The translations under genes and the position numbers were made by a program. The notes under the pieces were generated by a model. That model did not search any database, was not told the DNA's origin, and worked only from the letters and a program-made list of their open reading frames with translations. This document shows positions 29,421 to 37,638 of a DNA stretch of 64,000 nt, piece by piece (position 1 is the first letter of the stretch; every line of letters starts with the position of its first letter). Origin of the DNA: Zafaria cholistanensis (lineage in GTDB: Bacteria > Actinomycetota > Actinomycetes > Actinomycetales > Micrococcaceae); assembly GCF_008580665.1 (NCBI RefSeq), contig NZ_BKDJ01000011.1:32386-96385 (forward strand), in the 5' to 3' direction.

Positions 29421-30905
29421 ATGAGGCCCACCGCGCCGCTGTGTGCCCGGACCGCGGTGGTTGGCGCAGCGCTGGCCGCCGTGCTGGCCCTGGGAACGGT
29501 GCTGGCCGCCGCTCCCGCCGCCCGCGCCGATGCCGTGCGCGACGAGCAGTACTGGCTGGAGTCCTCCGGGATCGAGAAGGCCTGGGCCGAAACCAAGGGG
29601 GCCGGAGTCACCGTGGCCGTGATCGACACCGGCATCGACGCCCAGCACCCCGACCTCCACGGCCAGGTGGTGGGCGGCACCGATGTCTCGGGAGCCGGCG
29701 AGAAGGACGGGACGGGTCCGATCGGCGCCCTTCCCGAACACGGCACCCTGGTGGCTACCCTGCTGGCCGGACACGGCAACAACGGGGAGGCCATTGCCCG
29801 GGCCGAGGCGGAGAACGACGTCCAGCGCAACGCGTGGGAACGTGCCGCGGCCGAGGCCAGGGCGAGCGGAAGGCCGGTTCCCCCCAAACCCGACACCGTG
29901 AAGGTCCCCGACCCCGGACCGGGTCCCGACGGGATCGTCGGCGTCGCCCCCGAGGCCGACCTGCTGGCAGTCTCGCTGTGGCTCGGATCGGCCAACCCGG
30001 GGGGCGTGAGCGTTCAGGACCAGGTGCCGCGGGCGGTCCGCTGGGCCGTCGACCACGGCGCCTCGGTCATCAACATGTCGCTCGGATCCACCACGCCCGA
30101 ATGGCCCGCGAGCTGGGACAGCGCCTTCCTCTACGCGGAGCAGAAGGACGTGGTCGTCGTGGCCGCCGCCGGCAACCGTGCCGGCGGTATGGTCCAGGTC
30201 GGCGCCCCCGCCACGATTCCGGGCGTGCTGACCGTCGCCGGAGTGGACAAGGACGGCAACGCGAGTTGGGATTCCTCCACGACCGGGATCAGCATCGGCG
30301 TCGCCGCGCCGGCCGAGCCCCTGGTCGGGGGCCTGCCCGAGGGCGGCTACGCCAGCTGGTCCGGCACCTCCGGGGCCGCCCCGCTGGTGGCGGGAGTCGC
30401 GGCGCTGATCCGCGCCAAGTATCCGGACATGCCCGCCCGGGACGTCATCAACCGCATCCTGGTGACCGCGCGGGACGCGGGCGACCCCGGAGTGGACAAC
30501 CTCTACGGCCACGGGCTGCTGGACGCCCACGCGGCCCTGACCGCGGACGTGCCCGCCGTGGCCGCAAGCCCCATGGACACGATCGCCGAATGGATCCGTG
30601 TGCACCGGCGCGGCAGCGCGGCCTCATCCAGTGCTGCGGCCGTCCCCTCCGCCGAATCCACGGTGCCGGTGGCGCAGGCCCCCGCCGCGGTGCCGCCCGG
30701 TCCGCCCGGGGGGGCGCTTCCCGGGGCCGTCCTGGCCGGCTTCGGGATCCTCTTTGCGGCAACCGTGGCCGGCGGCACCGTGCATCTGGTACGCACCGGC
30801 CGCCGCGAGCGGTCCCTGCGGGCGGCGGAGGCGACGGTGGCCGAACTCGTCGTCGCCGCCCCGAGCCGCCGCCATGACGTGTTCGACGACCTTCCGGAGG
30901 CCTGA
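29421..30905 (+). CDS. Membrane-anchored subtilisin-like (S8) serine protease, mycosin-like
   Basis: A 494-residue exported protease. Signal peptide (residues 1-37), catalytic Asp69 in VIDTGID, His107 in PEHGTL, oxyanion Asn in AAAGNRAG, and Ser317 in GTSGAAP. A 50-residue charged helical/Pro insertion (about 115-170) follows the His motif. Near the end lie a Ser/Ala/Pro linker, one transmembrane helix (LPGAVLAGFGILFAATVAGG) and a basic cytoplasmic tail, so the protease faces outward as in mycosins. No type VII secretion genes are visible. The ATG at 29421 follows GGGAGGTG; the ATG at 29406 lacks a site. Confidence 0.9.
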   Translation: MRPTAPLCARTAVVGAALAAVLALGTVLAAAPAARADAVRDEQYWLESSGIEKAWAETKGAGVTVAVIDTGIDAQHPDLHGQVVGGTDVSGAGEKDGTGPIGALPEHGTLVATLLAGHGNNGEAIARAEAENDVQRNAWERAAAEARASGRPVPPKPDTVKVPDPGPGPDGIVGVAPEADLLAVSLWLGSANPGGVSVQDQVPRAVRWAVDHGASVINMSLGSTTPEWPASWDSAFLYAEQKDVVVVAAAGNRAGGMVQVGAPATIPGVLTVAGVDKDGNASWDSSTTGISIGVAAPAEPLVGGLPEGGYASWSGTSGAAPLVAGVAALIRAKYPDMPARDVINRILVTARDAGDPGVDNLYGHGLLDAHAALTADVPAVAASPMDTIAEWIRVHRRGSAASSSAAAVPSAESTVPVAQAPAAVPPGPPGGALPGAVLAGFGILFAATVAGGTVHLVRTGRRERSLRAAEATVAELVVAAPSRRHDVFDDLPEA

Positions 30906-30946
30906 CCACGGCCGATCCGGGGAGGCGCGGGGAGCTAGTGAAGGTT

Positions 30947-30976
30947 TTCACATAATGCCCCAAAAGGGTCTATGAT
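30947..30976 (+). promoter_or_regulatory. Sigma-70-like promoter for a leaderless ndh transcript
   Basis: TTCACA (30947-30952) and TATGAT (30971-30976) are each one mismatch from the -35 and -10 consensus, with an 18-base spacer. A start site about seven bases past the -10 would coincide with the ndh ATG at 30984. Confidence 0.65.
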
Positions 30977-30983
30977 GGTGTGC

Positions 30984-32438
30984 ATGGCACTCACCCCCAC
31001 TCTTTCCGATCGTCCGCGCGTCCTCGTGGTCGGCGGTGGCTACGTAGGTCTCTACGTGGCCATGAAGCTGCAGAAGAAGGTCAAGGCGCACGGCGGCATC
31101 GTGACCGTCGTGGATCCGCTGCCCTACATGACCTACCAGCCGTTCCTTCCCGAGGTCGCCGGCGGCCAGATCGAGGCCCGCCATGCGCTCGTCTCGCACC
31201 GCACGCACCTGGAGGACGCGGAGCTCATCAGCGGCAGCGTCACCGCGATCGACCACGCCAACCGCAAGGCCGTCATTGCCCCCGCCGCGGGGGAGCCGTT
31301 CGAGATCGGCTACCGCGACGTCGTCGTCGCCGCCGGCGCGATCACCCGCACCTTCCCGATTCCGGGCCTGGCCGAGCAGGGCATCGGCCTGAAGACCATC
31401 GAAGAGGCCGTGGCGCTGCGCAACAAGGTGCTGGAGCGCATCGAAACCGCCTCCATGATGACCGACCCGGCCGCCCGCAAGCGGGCGCTGACCTTCGCCG
31501 TGGTCGGCGGCGGCTTTGCCGGCATCGAGGCGATCACCGAGATCCAGGACATGGCCCGCGCCGCCGTGGCCAAGAACGACCGCCTCCAGCCCTCCGAAAT
31601 CCGCTTCGTCCTGATCGAGGCCATGGGCCGGATCATGCCGGAGGTCACCGAGGAGCAGGCGCTGTGGGTCATCGACCACATGCGCAGCCGCGGCATCGAG
31701 GTCCTGCTGAACACCTCCCTGGCCAACGCCGAGGGCGGGCTGCTCAAGCTCATCAACATGGCGGACAAGTCCCCGGCCCAGGAATTCGAGGCCGACACCC
31801 TGATCTGGACCGCCGGCGTACAGGCCAACCCCATGGTGCGCTCCACCGACTTCAACATCGAACCGCGCGGACGCGTCACCACCGGAGCGGACCTGCGGAT
31901 CGTCGACGCCGAGGGCAACCCGCTTGAGGGCGCCTGGGCGGCCGGCGACGTGGCCGCGGTGCCGGACCTGACCGGCGGGCTGCCGGACGGCACCTGCGTG
32001 CCCAACGCCCAGCACGCCGTGCGCCAGGCCAAGCGCCTGGCCAAGAACCTCTACGCCGCCCGCTACGGCGTGGGCTCCATCAAGGAGTACAAGCACAAGA
32101 ACCTTGGCGCGGTCGCCGGCTTTGGCTCCTGGAAGGGCGTCGCCAAGGTCATGGGCATCAAGCTCAAGGGCTGGCCGGCCTGGATGGCCCACCGCGGCTA
32201 CCACGGCATGGCCATGCCAACGTTCGAGCGCAAGTTCCGCGTTGTCAGCGGCTGGTTCTGGTCCCTGTTCTTCAACCGCGACCTCACTCCGCTGTCCGAC
32301 CTGGACAACCCCCGCCGCCAGTTCGTCGAGGCCGCCACGCCCAAGCCGAAGCCGGCCCAGAAGCCGGCGGAGGCCGAGGCCAGGCCTGCGGCGCCTGCAG
32401 GACCCGCAGCGCCTGCCGGGTCCTCCGCGGGCAAGTAG
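30984..32438 (+). CDS. ndh: Type II NADH:quinone dehydrogenase
   Basis: A 484-residue non-proton-pumping NADH dehydrogenase feeding electrons to menaquinone at the membrane face. Motifs: FAD Rossmann VLVVGGGYVGLYVAMKL, NAD Rossmann FAVVGGGFAGIEAITEI, AAGAITRTF, WAAGDVAAVPD and QHAVRQAKRLAKN. The C-terminal membrane-associating segment is followed by a 30-residue Pro/Ala/Lys tail. The ATG at 30984 is chosen since homology begins there; it has no ribosome site but sits where a leaderless transcript would start. Two upstream in-frame ATGs (30972, 30975) would lie inside the -10 box. Confidence 0.94.
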   Translation: MALTPTLSDRPRVLVVGGGYVGLYVAMKLQKKVKAHGGIVTVVDPLPYMTYQPFLPEVAGGQIEARHALVSHRTHLEDAELISGSVTAIDHANRKAVIAPAAGEPFEIGYRDVVVAAGAITRTFPIPGLAEQGIGLKTIEEAVALRNKVLERIETASMMTDPAARKRALTFAVVGGGFAGIEAITEIQDMARAAVAKNDRLQPSEIRFVLIEAMGRIMPEVTEEQALWVIDHMRSRGIEVLLNTSLANAEGGLLKLINMADKSPAQEFEADTLIWTAGVQANPMVRSTDFNIEPRGRVTTGADLRIVDAEGNPLEGAWAAGDVAAVPDLTGGLPDGTCVPNAQHAVRQAKRLAKNLYAARYGVGSIKEYKHKNLGAVAGFGSWKGVAKVMGIKLKGWPAWMAHRGYHGMAMPTFERKFRVVSGWFWSLFFNRDLTPLSDLDNPRRQFVEAATPKPKPAQKPAEAEARPAAPAGPAAPAGSSAGK

Positions 32439-32461
32439 CCCCGGCGCGGAAGCAGCCGGAC

Positions 32462-32505
32462 AGCACCATCGAGGCCGTCCCCGTACCGGGGGCGGCCTCG
32501 GTGCT
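32462..32505 (+). terminator. Terminator after ndh
   Basis: A long hairpin centred on TAC (GAGGCCGTCCCCG / CGGGGGCGGCCTC, extended by AGCACC/GGTGCT) ending in TTTCC. Confidence 0.75.
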
Positions 32506-32656
32506 TTCCAGCCGACGCACGCCATTTCGTGGAGGCTGAAACGGGTGCGGGGCGGGAACGGGCAGGAGGTTGCGTAATACGCGGGACCGGGAGCGGCGTG
32601 GCCCCGCCCGCGTGCGGGCATCCGGGACCGCGGATCCAGTACGCTGGACGGGTGCC

Positions 32657-32730
32657 GCCCCCATGGCCCAATTGGCAGAGGCAGGGGACTTAAAATCCTT
32701 GTGGTGTGGGTTCGAGTCCCACTGGGGGCA
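32657..32730 (+). tRNA. tRNA-Leu (UAA)
   Basis: A full cloverleaf of 74 nt: acceptor GCCCCCA/TGGGGGC with discriminator A, D-arm GCC..GGC with GG in the loop, anticodon stem GGGGA/TCCTT with loop CTTAAAA (anticodon TAA), T-arm GTGGG-TTCGAGT-CCCAC. The D-arm sequence and A73 fit leucine. The variable loop is only five bases, unlike the long arm of classical bacterial tRNA-Leu, and two G-T pairs close the anticodon stem base. CCA is not encoded. The 3' end is the attachment site of the adjacent island. Confidence 0.85.
32699..32730 (+). other. Attachment-site core in the tRNA-Leu 3' end (left)
   Basis: The 32 bases from TTGTGGTGTGGG to the discriminator A are repeated at 49533-49564 with one change (TTCGAG to TTTGAG). 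A tRNA 3' end duplicated beside an integrase tail is the classic mark of site-specific integration. Confidence 0.75.
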
Positions 32731-32738
32731 CACTGGGG

Positions 32739-32776
32739 CAGCCCTACTTCCCCGTACTTTCGGGGAAGTAGGGCTG
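32739..32776 (+). terminator. Terminator of tRNA-Leu
   Basis: A perfect 16-bp stem with 6-base loop (CAGCCCTACTTCCCCG / CGGGGAAGTAGGGCTG) followed by TTTCCCTTT. It is inside the duplicated segment; the right copy (49573-49610) has one stem mismatch. Confidence 0.85.
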
Positions 32777-32937
32777 TTTCCCTTTCTGCGGCAACGCCCT
32801 CGGCCCCCTTTTTGCCGCCTAAATGTGTCAGGGGATGGTTTTCCGGCCTCCAAGTTGGACAGGTCTGTTACGCCCTGGGCATCCGGGTCGATGTACTTCT
32901 GGGTGGTCTGCATGCTGGCGTGTCCGGCCGCACTCTG
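32740..32937 (-). pseudogene. Tyrosine integrase C-terminal remnant (left copy)
   Basis: On the minus strand the frame reads QSAAGHASMQTTQKYIDPDA and on into GVTDLSNLEAGKPSPDTFRRQK. GHASMQTTQKYI is the box II His/Tyr region of phage-type tyrosine recombinases (H in GHAS, catalytic Tyr in KYID). Only this end is left; the upstream part is replaced by an IS256-type element. Compared with the right copy the poly-A/G run is shorter, shifting the frame after RRQK. Confidence 0.75.
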
Positions 32938-32985
32938 AGCCGGGTATGGATTAGTCAGCCCAGTTGGGTGAAGTAGTGCCCATTA

Positions 32986-33397
32986 GCGTGGTGTAACGGC
33001 CCCGGTCAGGGGCGTGTTGCTCCGGAACGTGAGGCGGCCATCGCGTGATTCTTGGCAAGACCGACCAAAGTCTTTTCTCAAGGAGTTTTCACGCGATTGA
33101 TAAGCACCCCATGTTATCGACCCTGCCCGTTTCCTGTCCGAACAGCTCGCCCAGGCCTCTTCGGACCTGATGCGCCAGATGCTCACCACGTTCATCAACG
33201 CGCTGATGAGTGCCGAGGCGGACGCGGTCTGCGGCGCCGAGTACGGGGCCCGCTCCGAGGAACGGACCAACTCCCGCAACGGGTACCGGTACCGGGGCTT
33301 CGACACTCGCGCAGGGACCTTGGATGTGGCCGTCCCGAAGCTCCGGCAGGGCTCGTATTTCCCGGACTGGCTGCTCGAGCGCCGGCGCCACGCCTAG
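32986..33397 (+). mobile_element. IS256-type element, truncated left copy
   Basis: It begins with the terminal repeat GCGTGGTGTAACG also found inverted at the right end of the second copy. The transposase frame (from about 33125) reads [17 protein letters not shown], then [35 protein letters not shown] and PDWLLERRRHA, ending in a TAG at 33395-33397. The rest of the element is missing: the IS5-type element begins there and no IS256 sequence resumes on its far side. Confidence 0.88.
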
Positions 33398-34332
33398 GGC
33401 CTGTCCTGTGAATCATCGAAGCCACAGGACGATGGCGGCGATGATCAGTTCCGAGCGGTAGTAGGCGGCACGTTTGGCGTAGCGGGTGGCTAGGTCGCGG
33501 AACTGTTTGAGCCGGTTGAAGCAGCGTTCGACCACGTTGCGCCGGCGATATTCGGCCGGATCGAAATCCGGCGGGCGGCCGCCCTTGCTGCCCAGCGCGG
33601 CGCGGCGTGCCTTTTGGTCGCTGCGCTCGGGGCTGGTGAACCTGATCCGCCGCGACCGCAGCGCGGACCGGGTCGAGGGATGCGAATACGCCTTGTCGGC
33701 CAGGACGGCCTCGGGCCTTGACCGGGGCCGTCCCCGGCCGGTGCGGCGCACGCTGATCGCCTCCAGCAGCGGGATCAGCTGCGGGTTATCCCCGTCCTGG
33801 CCCGGAGTCAGGATCACGCTCAGGGGCATGCCGCGGCCGTCCACGGCCAGGTGGATCTTCGAACTCAGTCCGCCTCGGGAATGCCCAATCCCTTCGCCGT
33901 CCACTGCGATGGCCTCGATCTCGGGTTTGCACCCCCCTTTTTCCTGGCCCCGGCGGCGTGCTGGTGGGCCCGGACAATGGTCGAATCGATGCTCAGGATC
34001 CATTCGACTTCCCCGACGGCGTCGTCCTTGACGACCGCCTCGTCGAGGATTTTCTGCCACGTGCCGTCCAGGGTCCATTTGCGCAGACGTTCGTGGGCGG
34101 TTTTCCACGGTCTATAGCGTCCGGGAAGGTCCCGCCACGGGGCTCCGGTGCGCAGCTTGAACAGGATCGCGTTGATCACCTGCCGGTGGTCCCGCCACTG
34201 CCCGCCCCGCCCGGAGACAGGCAACAGCGGTTCGATCCGCGCCCACGCCTTGTCCGTCAGTTCACCGCGCCCGACCATGACTCCAGACCAGCACAGCCTG
34301 CCAACCGCTTCAACCGATTCGCAGGACAGGCC
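33398..34332. mobile_element. IS5-family insertion sequence (IS427-like), complete
   Basis: The ends are inverted repeats GGCCTGTCCTGTGAATC (left) and GGCCTGTCCTGCGAATC (reading in from the right), with CTAG outside each (33394-33397 and 34333-34336), either a target duplication or part of the repeat. It encodes one transposase on the minus strand in two overlapping frames. The element is about 0.94 kb, a normal size. Confidence 0.9.
33413..34278 (-). CDS. IS5-family transposase, two frames joined by a -1 frameshift
   Basis: Frame A (34278 to about 33865) begins MVGRGELTDKAWARIEPLLP and includes the first catalytic Asp in LSIDSTIVRAHQHA. Frame B (to 33413) supplies SSKIHLAVDGRGMPLSVIL, the second Asp in LADKAYS and the Glu in RRNVVERCFNRLKQFRDLA. 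They meet at a run of five A and six G (33932-33942, minus strand AAAAAGGGGGG), a typical slippery site; moving back one base joins ARKK to GGCKPEIEA. Both halves are intact, so a functional DDE transposase is likely. Confidence 0.88.
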
Positions 34333-34336
34333 CTAG

Positions 34337-34654
34337 TCACCCTCCGCTGATCCCTCGAGCCTGGTTTTCTGGCACAACAACACCCCGCTCAAGTAAGTGT
34401 TGCGACGACCCTTCGAAACCGCCCCTTGGGTGCAGGACGCATCTGCGGTCGCTTGTGGTGTCCGCCAAAGCCGCAGTGCGCATCCTCTGCGGCTCCTCAA
34501 AGAACGGTGGCACCCGCTCCGTCATGCGGGCGCCACCGTAAAAGTCCCCCGGGAGCGGATCGAGTCAATTTATGGGGGTTGTGTCCCTGCGCGTGGAGGT
34601 GCCGGGCAAGGAGCTAGCCGGAGTAGTGGCTACTTCGCTGCCGGCGGCGGTTCG
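34337..34654. other. Gene-free stretch after the IS5-type element
   Basis: 318 bases without a credible gene. It contains the terminator at 34505-34538. The first bases after the element do not continue the IS256 transposase. Confidence 0.5.
34505..34538 (-). terminator. Terminator of the hydroxy-acid dehydrogenase unit
   Basis: Hairpin CGGTGGCACCCGC / GCGGGCGCCACCG with one mismatch; on the minus strand TTCTTTG follows. It lies 117 bases past the stop at 34655. Confidence 0.65.
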
Positions 34655-35674
34655 CTAGACTCGCGTCGCTGCAGTCACGAGTTTCAAGGGTGCTGGTATA
34701 TTTTCCGCTCGCTTCGTCGCCGTAATGACCCCACTTGGAATGCCGCCGCGCAAGACCGCATCAAAGTTCTGCCATACGGTCGAGATTCGTCGCTGGACGT
34801 TTTCCCAGCCAACGCCGGCCATGTGGGGCGTGCACACGACCTGCTCCAGGGTCAGCAGTTCGCTGTTGGTGTCCAGCGGCTCGCTCTGATAGACATCCAG
34901 TCCGGCCCCTGCGATGCGCCCTTCGCGCAGGCATTCGATGAGCGCGTCCTCGTCGATGACCTCGCCCCGTCCGACGTTGACGAGGATTCCGGTGCGCTTC
35001 ATCAGCGCCAGTTCGTTGCGCCCGATCAGCTTGTTGGATTCGGCATTCAGCGGAACGTTCACGCAGACGATGTCGGAGGTCGCCATGAGTTCCTCCAGCG
35101 GGACGGGGCGGGCCGGGATGAGCTCGGAGACGGTCAGGGGGATTTCCGCGTTGTCGTAGAAGACCACGTTGGCACCGAAGCCGTGGTGGACGACCTTGCC
35201 GACCCAGCGTCCGATGTTGCCCAGGCCGACGATCCCGACCGTCTTGCCGTACAGCTCTGAGTAGGACATCTCGTCCAGGTCTTCGCGCCATTTCCCTTCG
35301 CGCATCAGCTGCGTGGTGGCCGGAATCCGCCGCAGCAGGGTCAGCATCAGCGTGAGTGCGTGCTCGGCGACGGAGATGGAGTGGGTTTTCATCTGGGCCA
35401 CTGGGACACCCAAGTCGTCCAGGATGTTCAGCGGCAGTTGCCCGTATCCGGAGCTCATGTACTGAATAAACTTCACGTTCTTCGCGGCCTGGAACACCTC
35501 TTCGGGAACATTGATGCCCGAAATGAGGAAATCGGCTTCCGCGGCTTCGCGGCACATGTCCGCAACATCGGCCCCGGCCGGCATCACTGTGACGCTAAAG
35601 CCCTCCGGGGTGGAATCCACCAGGCGGTCTATGTAGTCCTTCAAGGGGTTGAGGAACAGAACCTTGTATGTCAT
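34655..35674 (-). CDS. D-2-hydroxyacid dehydrogenase, NAD(P)-dependent
   Basis: A 339-residue 2-hydroxyacid dehydrogenase. Rossmann motif VGIVGLGNIGRWVG, the pre-catalytic LMKRTGILVNVGRGEVIDEDAL (Arg), GAGLDVYQSEPL (Glu), and VCTPHMAGVGWENV (catalytic His). The family includes glyoxylate/hydroxypyruvate reductases and phosphoglycerate dehydrogenases; the exact substrate is not clear. AAAGG lies ten bases before the ATG at 35674. It follows the isopropylmalate-type dehydrogenase by 125 bases and is followed by a terminator, so it is probably second in an IclR-controlled unit. Confidence 0.9.
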   Translation of the reverse strand: MTYKVLFLNPLKDYIDRLVDSTPEGFSVTVMPAGADVADMCREAAEADFLISGINVPEEVFQAAKNVKFIQYMSSGYGQLPLNILDDLGVPVAQMKTHSISVAEHALTLMLTLLRRIPATTQLMREGKWREDLDEMSYSELYGKTVGIVGLGNIGRWVGKVVHHGFGANVVFYDNAEIPLTVSELIPARPVPLEELMATSDIVCVNVPLNAESNKLIGRNELALMKRTGILVNVGRGEVIDEDALIECLREGRIAGAGLDVYQSEPLDTNSELLTLEQVVCTPHMAGVGWENVQRRISTVWQNFDAVLRGGIPSGVITATKRAENIPAPLKLVTAATRV

Positions 35675-35799
35675 TGGTGCGCACCTTTCGTACGTCAAGA
35701 GCTGGCGATCGCAACACGCGAATCCGGCCGGAGCGGGGGTGTCGGAGGAGGACCTTCCGGTCCCGGATGGGGGACGGGGTGCAGGCCCCCGGGTTTGAC

Positions 35800-36870
35800 C
35801 TACGCCGGCAGGGCGTCGATAACGGCGTCCACCACTTCCCGGGTGTTCGCCGTCCCGCCGAGGTCGCGGGCACGGGGGCCGCTCGCTAGTGTGGACTCGA
35901 CGGCTTCCTGGATGCTCTGTGCCGCCTTGGCGCAGCGGTCGTCCCCGCGGCGCTCGCCCAGCCATTCGAGCATCATTGCGGCGGAGAGGATCATCGCCGT
36001 CGGATTGGCGATTCCCTGGCCGGCAATATCGGGCGCACTTCCGTGGGAGGGCTGAAACACACCGTGCGTCAGGTTGACGTCGGCGGACGGGGCGACGCCC
36101 AGGCCGCCTACGAGGCCGGCGGCAATCTCGGAGACGATGTCGCCGAAAATGTTCTCCGTGACAATGACGTCGTAGCGTTGCGGGTCGGTGACCATGTACA
36201 TGGCCCCGGCATCAATGTAGAACTTTGCGCTGCCGATGTCGTCGTTCTTCGCGGCGACCTCGTCGAACACCTTCTCCATGAGGACGTTGCTGCGCAGGGC
36301 GTTGGACTTGTGCAGCAGGGTCACGTGCCCGGGGGTTCCACGCTTGCGGCGTGCGCGGGCCTGGGAGAACGCGACGTCGAAGAGCTTCTCGCACGTGGCC
36401 CGCGTGATCGTCATGCGGTCACTTGCGCTCTCGTCGCTGGGCTCATGCTCATCGCCCAGGCCGGCGAACATCCCTTCGGACGTTTCGCGGATCACGAGCA
36501 TGTCGACGTTCTTCGCCTTCACGGGGCTCTCCACGCCGGCAAAGAGCCGAACGGGCCGAAGGCTGGAGAAGAGTCCGTAGTGGGCCCGCATTTCAACTTG
36601 GGCGCCCAATTCGAGACCCTCCGGACCGCGCACGTCGGGCAGTCCCATGGCGCCGAACAGCACCGCATCCGCCTTGGCGATCTCGTCCATGTCGGCGGCG
36701 GTGATTTTCCGTCCGGTACGGCGGTACAGGTCCGCGCTGAAGTCATGGAAGGTGTAGTTGATCTTCAGCCCATAGCGCGCTTCGCATTCCTTTAGTACGG
36801 CCAGGGCGGCGTCAACGACCTCAGGGCCGATCCCGTCCCCGGGAATGACGGCAATTTCGTAATCAGTCAT
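35800..36870 (-). CDS. Isopropylmalate/tartrate/D-malate dehydrogenase-family enzyme
   Basis: A 356-residue beta-decarboxylating dehydrogenase. IAVIPGDGIGPEVV opens the fold; KSNALR and TENIFGDIVSEIAAGLVGG carry the substrate Lys and metal Asp; HGSAPDIAGQGIANP is the NAD-binding loop. The context (hydroxyacid reductase, 2HCT transporter, TPP enzyme, IclR regulator) suggests a catabolic member such as tartrate or D-malate dehydrogenase rather than leucine biosynthesis, but this is inference. GCAGGAG precedes the ATG. The IclR-type operator lies 91 bases upstream. Confidence 0.88.
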   Translation of the reverse strand: MTDYEIAVIPGDGIGPEVVDAALAVLKECEARYGLKINYTFHDFSADLYRRTGRKITAADMDEIAKADAVLFGAMGLPDVRGPEGLELGAQVEMRAHYGLFSSLRPVRLFAGVESPVKAKNVDMLVIRETSEGMFAGLGDEHEPSDESASDRMTITRATCEKLFDVAFSQARARRKRGTPGHVTLLHKSNALRSNVLMEKVFDEVAAKNDDIGSAKFYIDAGAMYMVTDPQRYDVIVTENIFGDIVSEIAAGLVGGLGVAPSADVNLTHGVFQPSHGSAPDIAGQGIANPTAMILSAAMMLEWLGERRGDDRCAKAAQSIQEAVESTLASGPRARDLGGTANTREVVDAVIDALPA

Positions 36871-36960
36871 GGTTCTCCTGCCTTGCTTTTGGCGAGTACT
36901 TCCGCGTCCGGCGACTGCCCAGTGCGAGAGCTTTGCTTACGGGAGGCACTCATTGTGATC

Positions 36961-36977
36961 TTCCCACAGAATGGGAA
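36961..36977. promoter_or_regulatory. IclR-type operator 1 (TTCCCA-N5-TGGGAA)
   Basis: TTCCCACAGAATGGGAA, a perfect 6+6 inverted repeat upstream of the dehydrogenase unit. Another TTCC..TGGGAA arrangement with no gap spacing follows near 36988-36998. The same 17-bp pattern recurs at 39263 and 40267. Confidence 0.8.
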
Positions 36978-37460
36978 TGTATGTTTGTTCCGTGGGAAAA
37001 CTGTAGCATGCGGTGATGCGGCTCACAAAGCCTGAAAAGGGGTCCATCTCTGCTTCATGGAGGCGGCATCAAAGATCGCCACGGCGCTACGGGGGCGTCC
37101 GAGACCGGCCGCGACCACGAAGGGCATATCCGTGGGAGGGGGGCGGGGGCAGGCGGAAGAGCGGGAAGAGGCAAGGACGAGCCAGGGCATCGGCATGACA
37201 GCGCCGTGGCACGACGCACCGGAATGGCGCGAGGGCTGGCGCAGGGGCTCAGGAAAGGCCGACCTGGCGATTCTTCGCCTCGGCATTCGTTGCTTCCTTC
37301 ACTGGCGCCATCCCCATGGTTGCCTGCGACCCAAAGCCCACCTGATGACTGGGCGCATCACATTGCCGGGGCGCGGGGTTCGCCGTCAACCGGACACTGT
37401 TCGAGGGCTTCTGAGGCATCGATGACGGCCCAACAGGGCCGGTCGGGCTCGGACATGCCC
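36978..37460. other. Gene-poor stretch between operator 1 and the transporter terminator
   Basis: Nearly 500 bases with only low-quality open frames of odd composition. I see no supported gene or RNA. Confidence 0.45.
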
Positions 37461-37514
37461 CAAAAAAACGATGACGGTGGGGCCGGCTCCCCCTCGAGGA
37501 GCCGGCCCCACCGT
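37461..37514 (-). terminator. Rho-independent terminator of the 2HCT transporter
   Basis: A perfect 17-bp stem (37474-37490 with 37498-37514). On the minus strand, with the transporter stop upstream at 37639, it is followed by CATCG and seven T. Confidence 0.85.
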
Positions 37515-37638
37515 GCGCATTTGGCTGGACGGCTGCTTCAGCCTGACCGCTGAGAGCGGCTGAAGGCTCGTCCGTGAGCCTTGCGTACGTTCCGGCGTAT
37601 TGGAGGCAGTGCCTGATCTCTTCCGGAATGGCCGGGCG

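Larger units (their letters stand above)
32699..33397. repeat. Long direct repeat, left copy (tRNA end, integrase tail, IS256 start)
   Basis: This 0.7-kb segment recurs at 49533-50233 in the same orientation with few differences. It contains the tRNA T-arm and acceptor 3' strand, the terminator, the integrase C-terminal remnant and the first 410 bases of an IS256-type element. It ends exactly at the left end of the IS5-type element. Confidence 0.93.

Noticed and set aside
29421..30905. Assignment to a type VII secretion locus
   Set aside because: No EccB/C/D/E or WXG100 genes are near; only the protease topology is similar.
37023..37286. 87-codon minus-strand frame in the gap before the transporter terminator
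   Set aside because: Arg/Pro/Ser-rich with no ribosome site or similarity; the gap shows no coding pattern.
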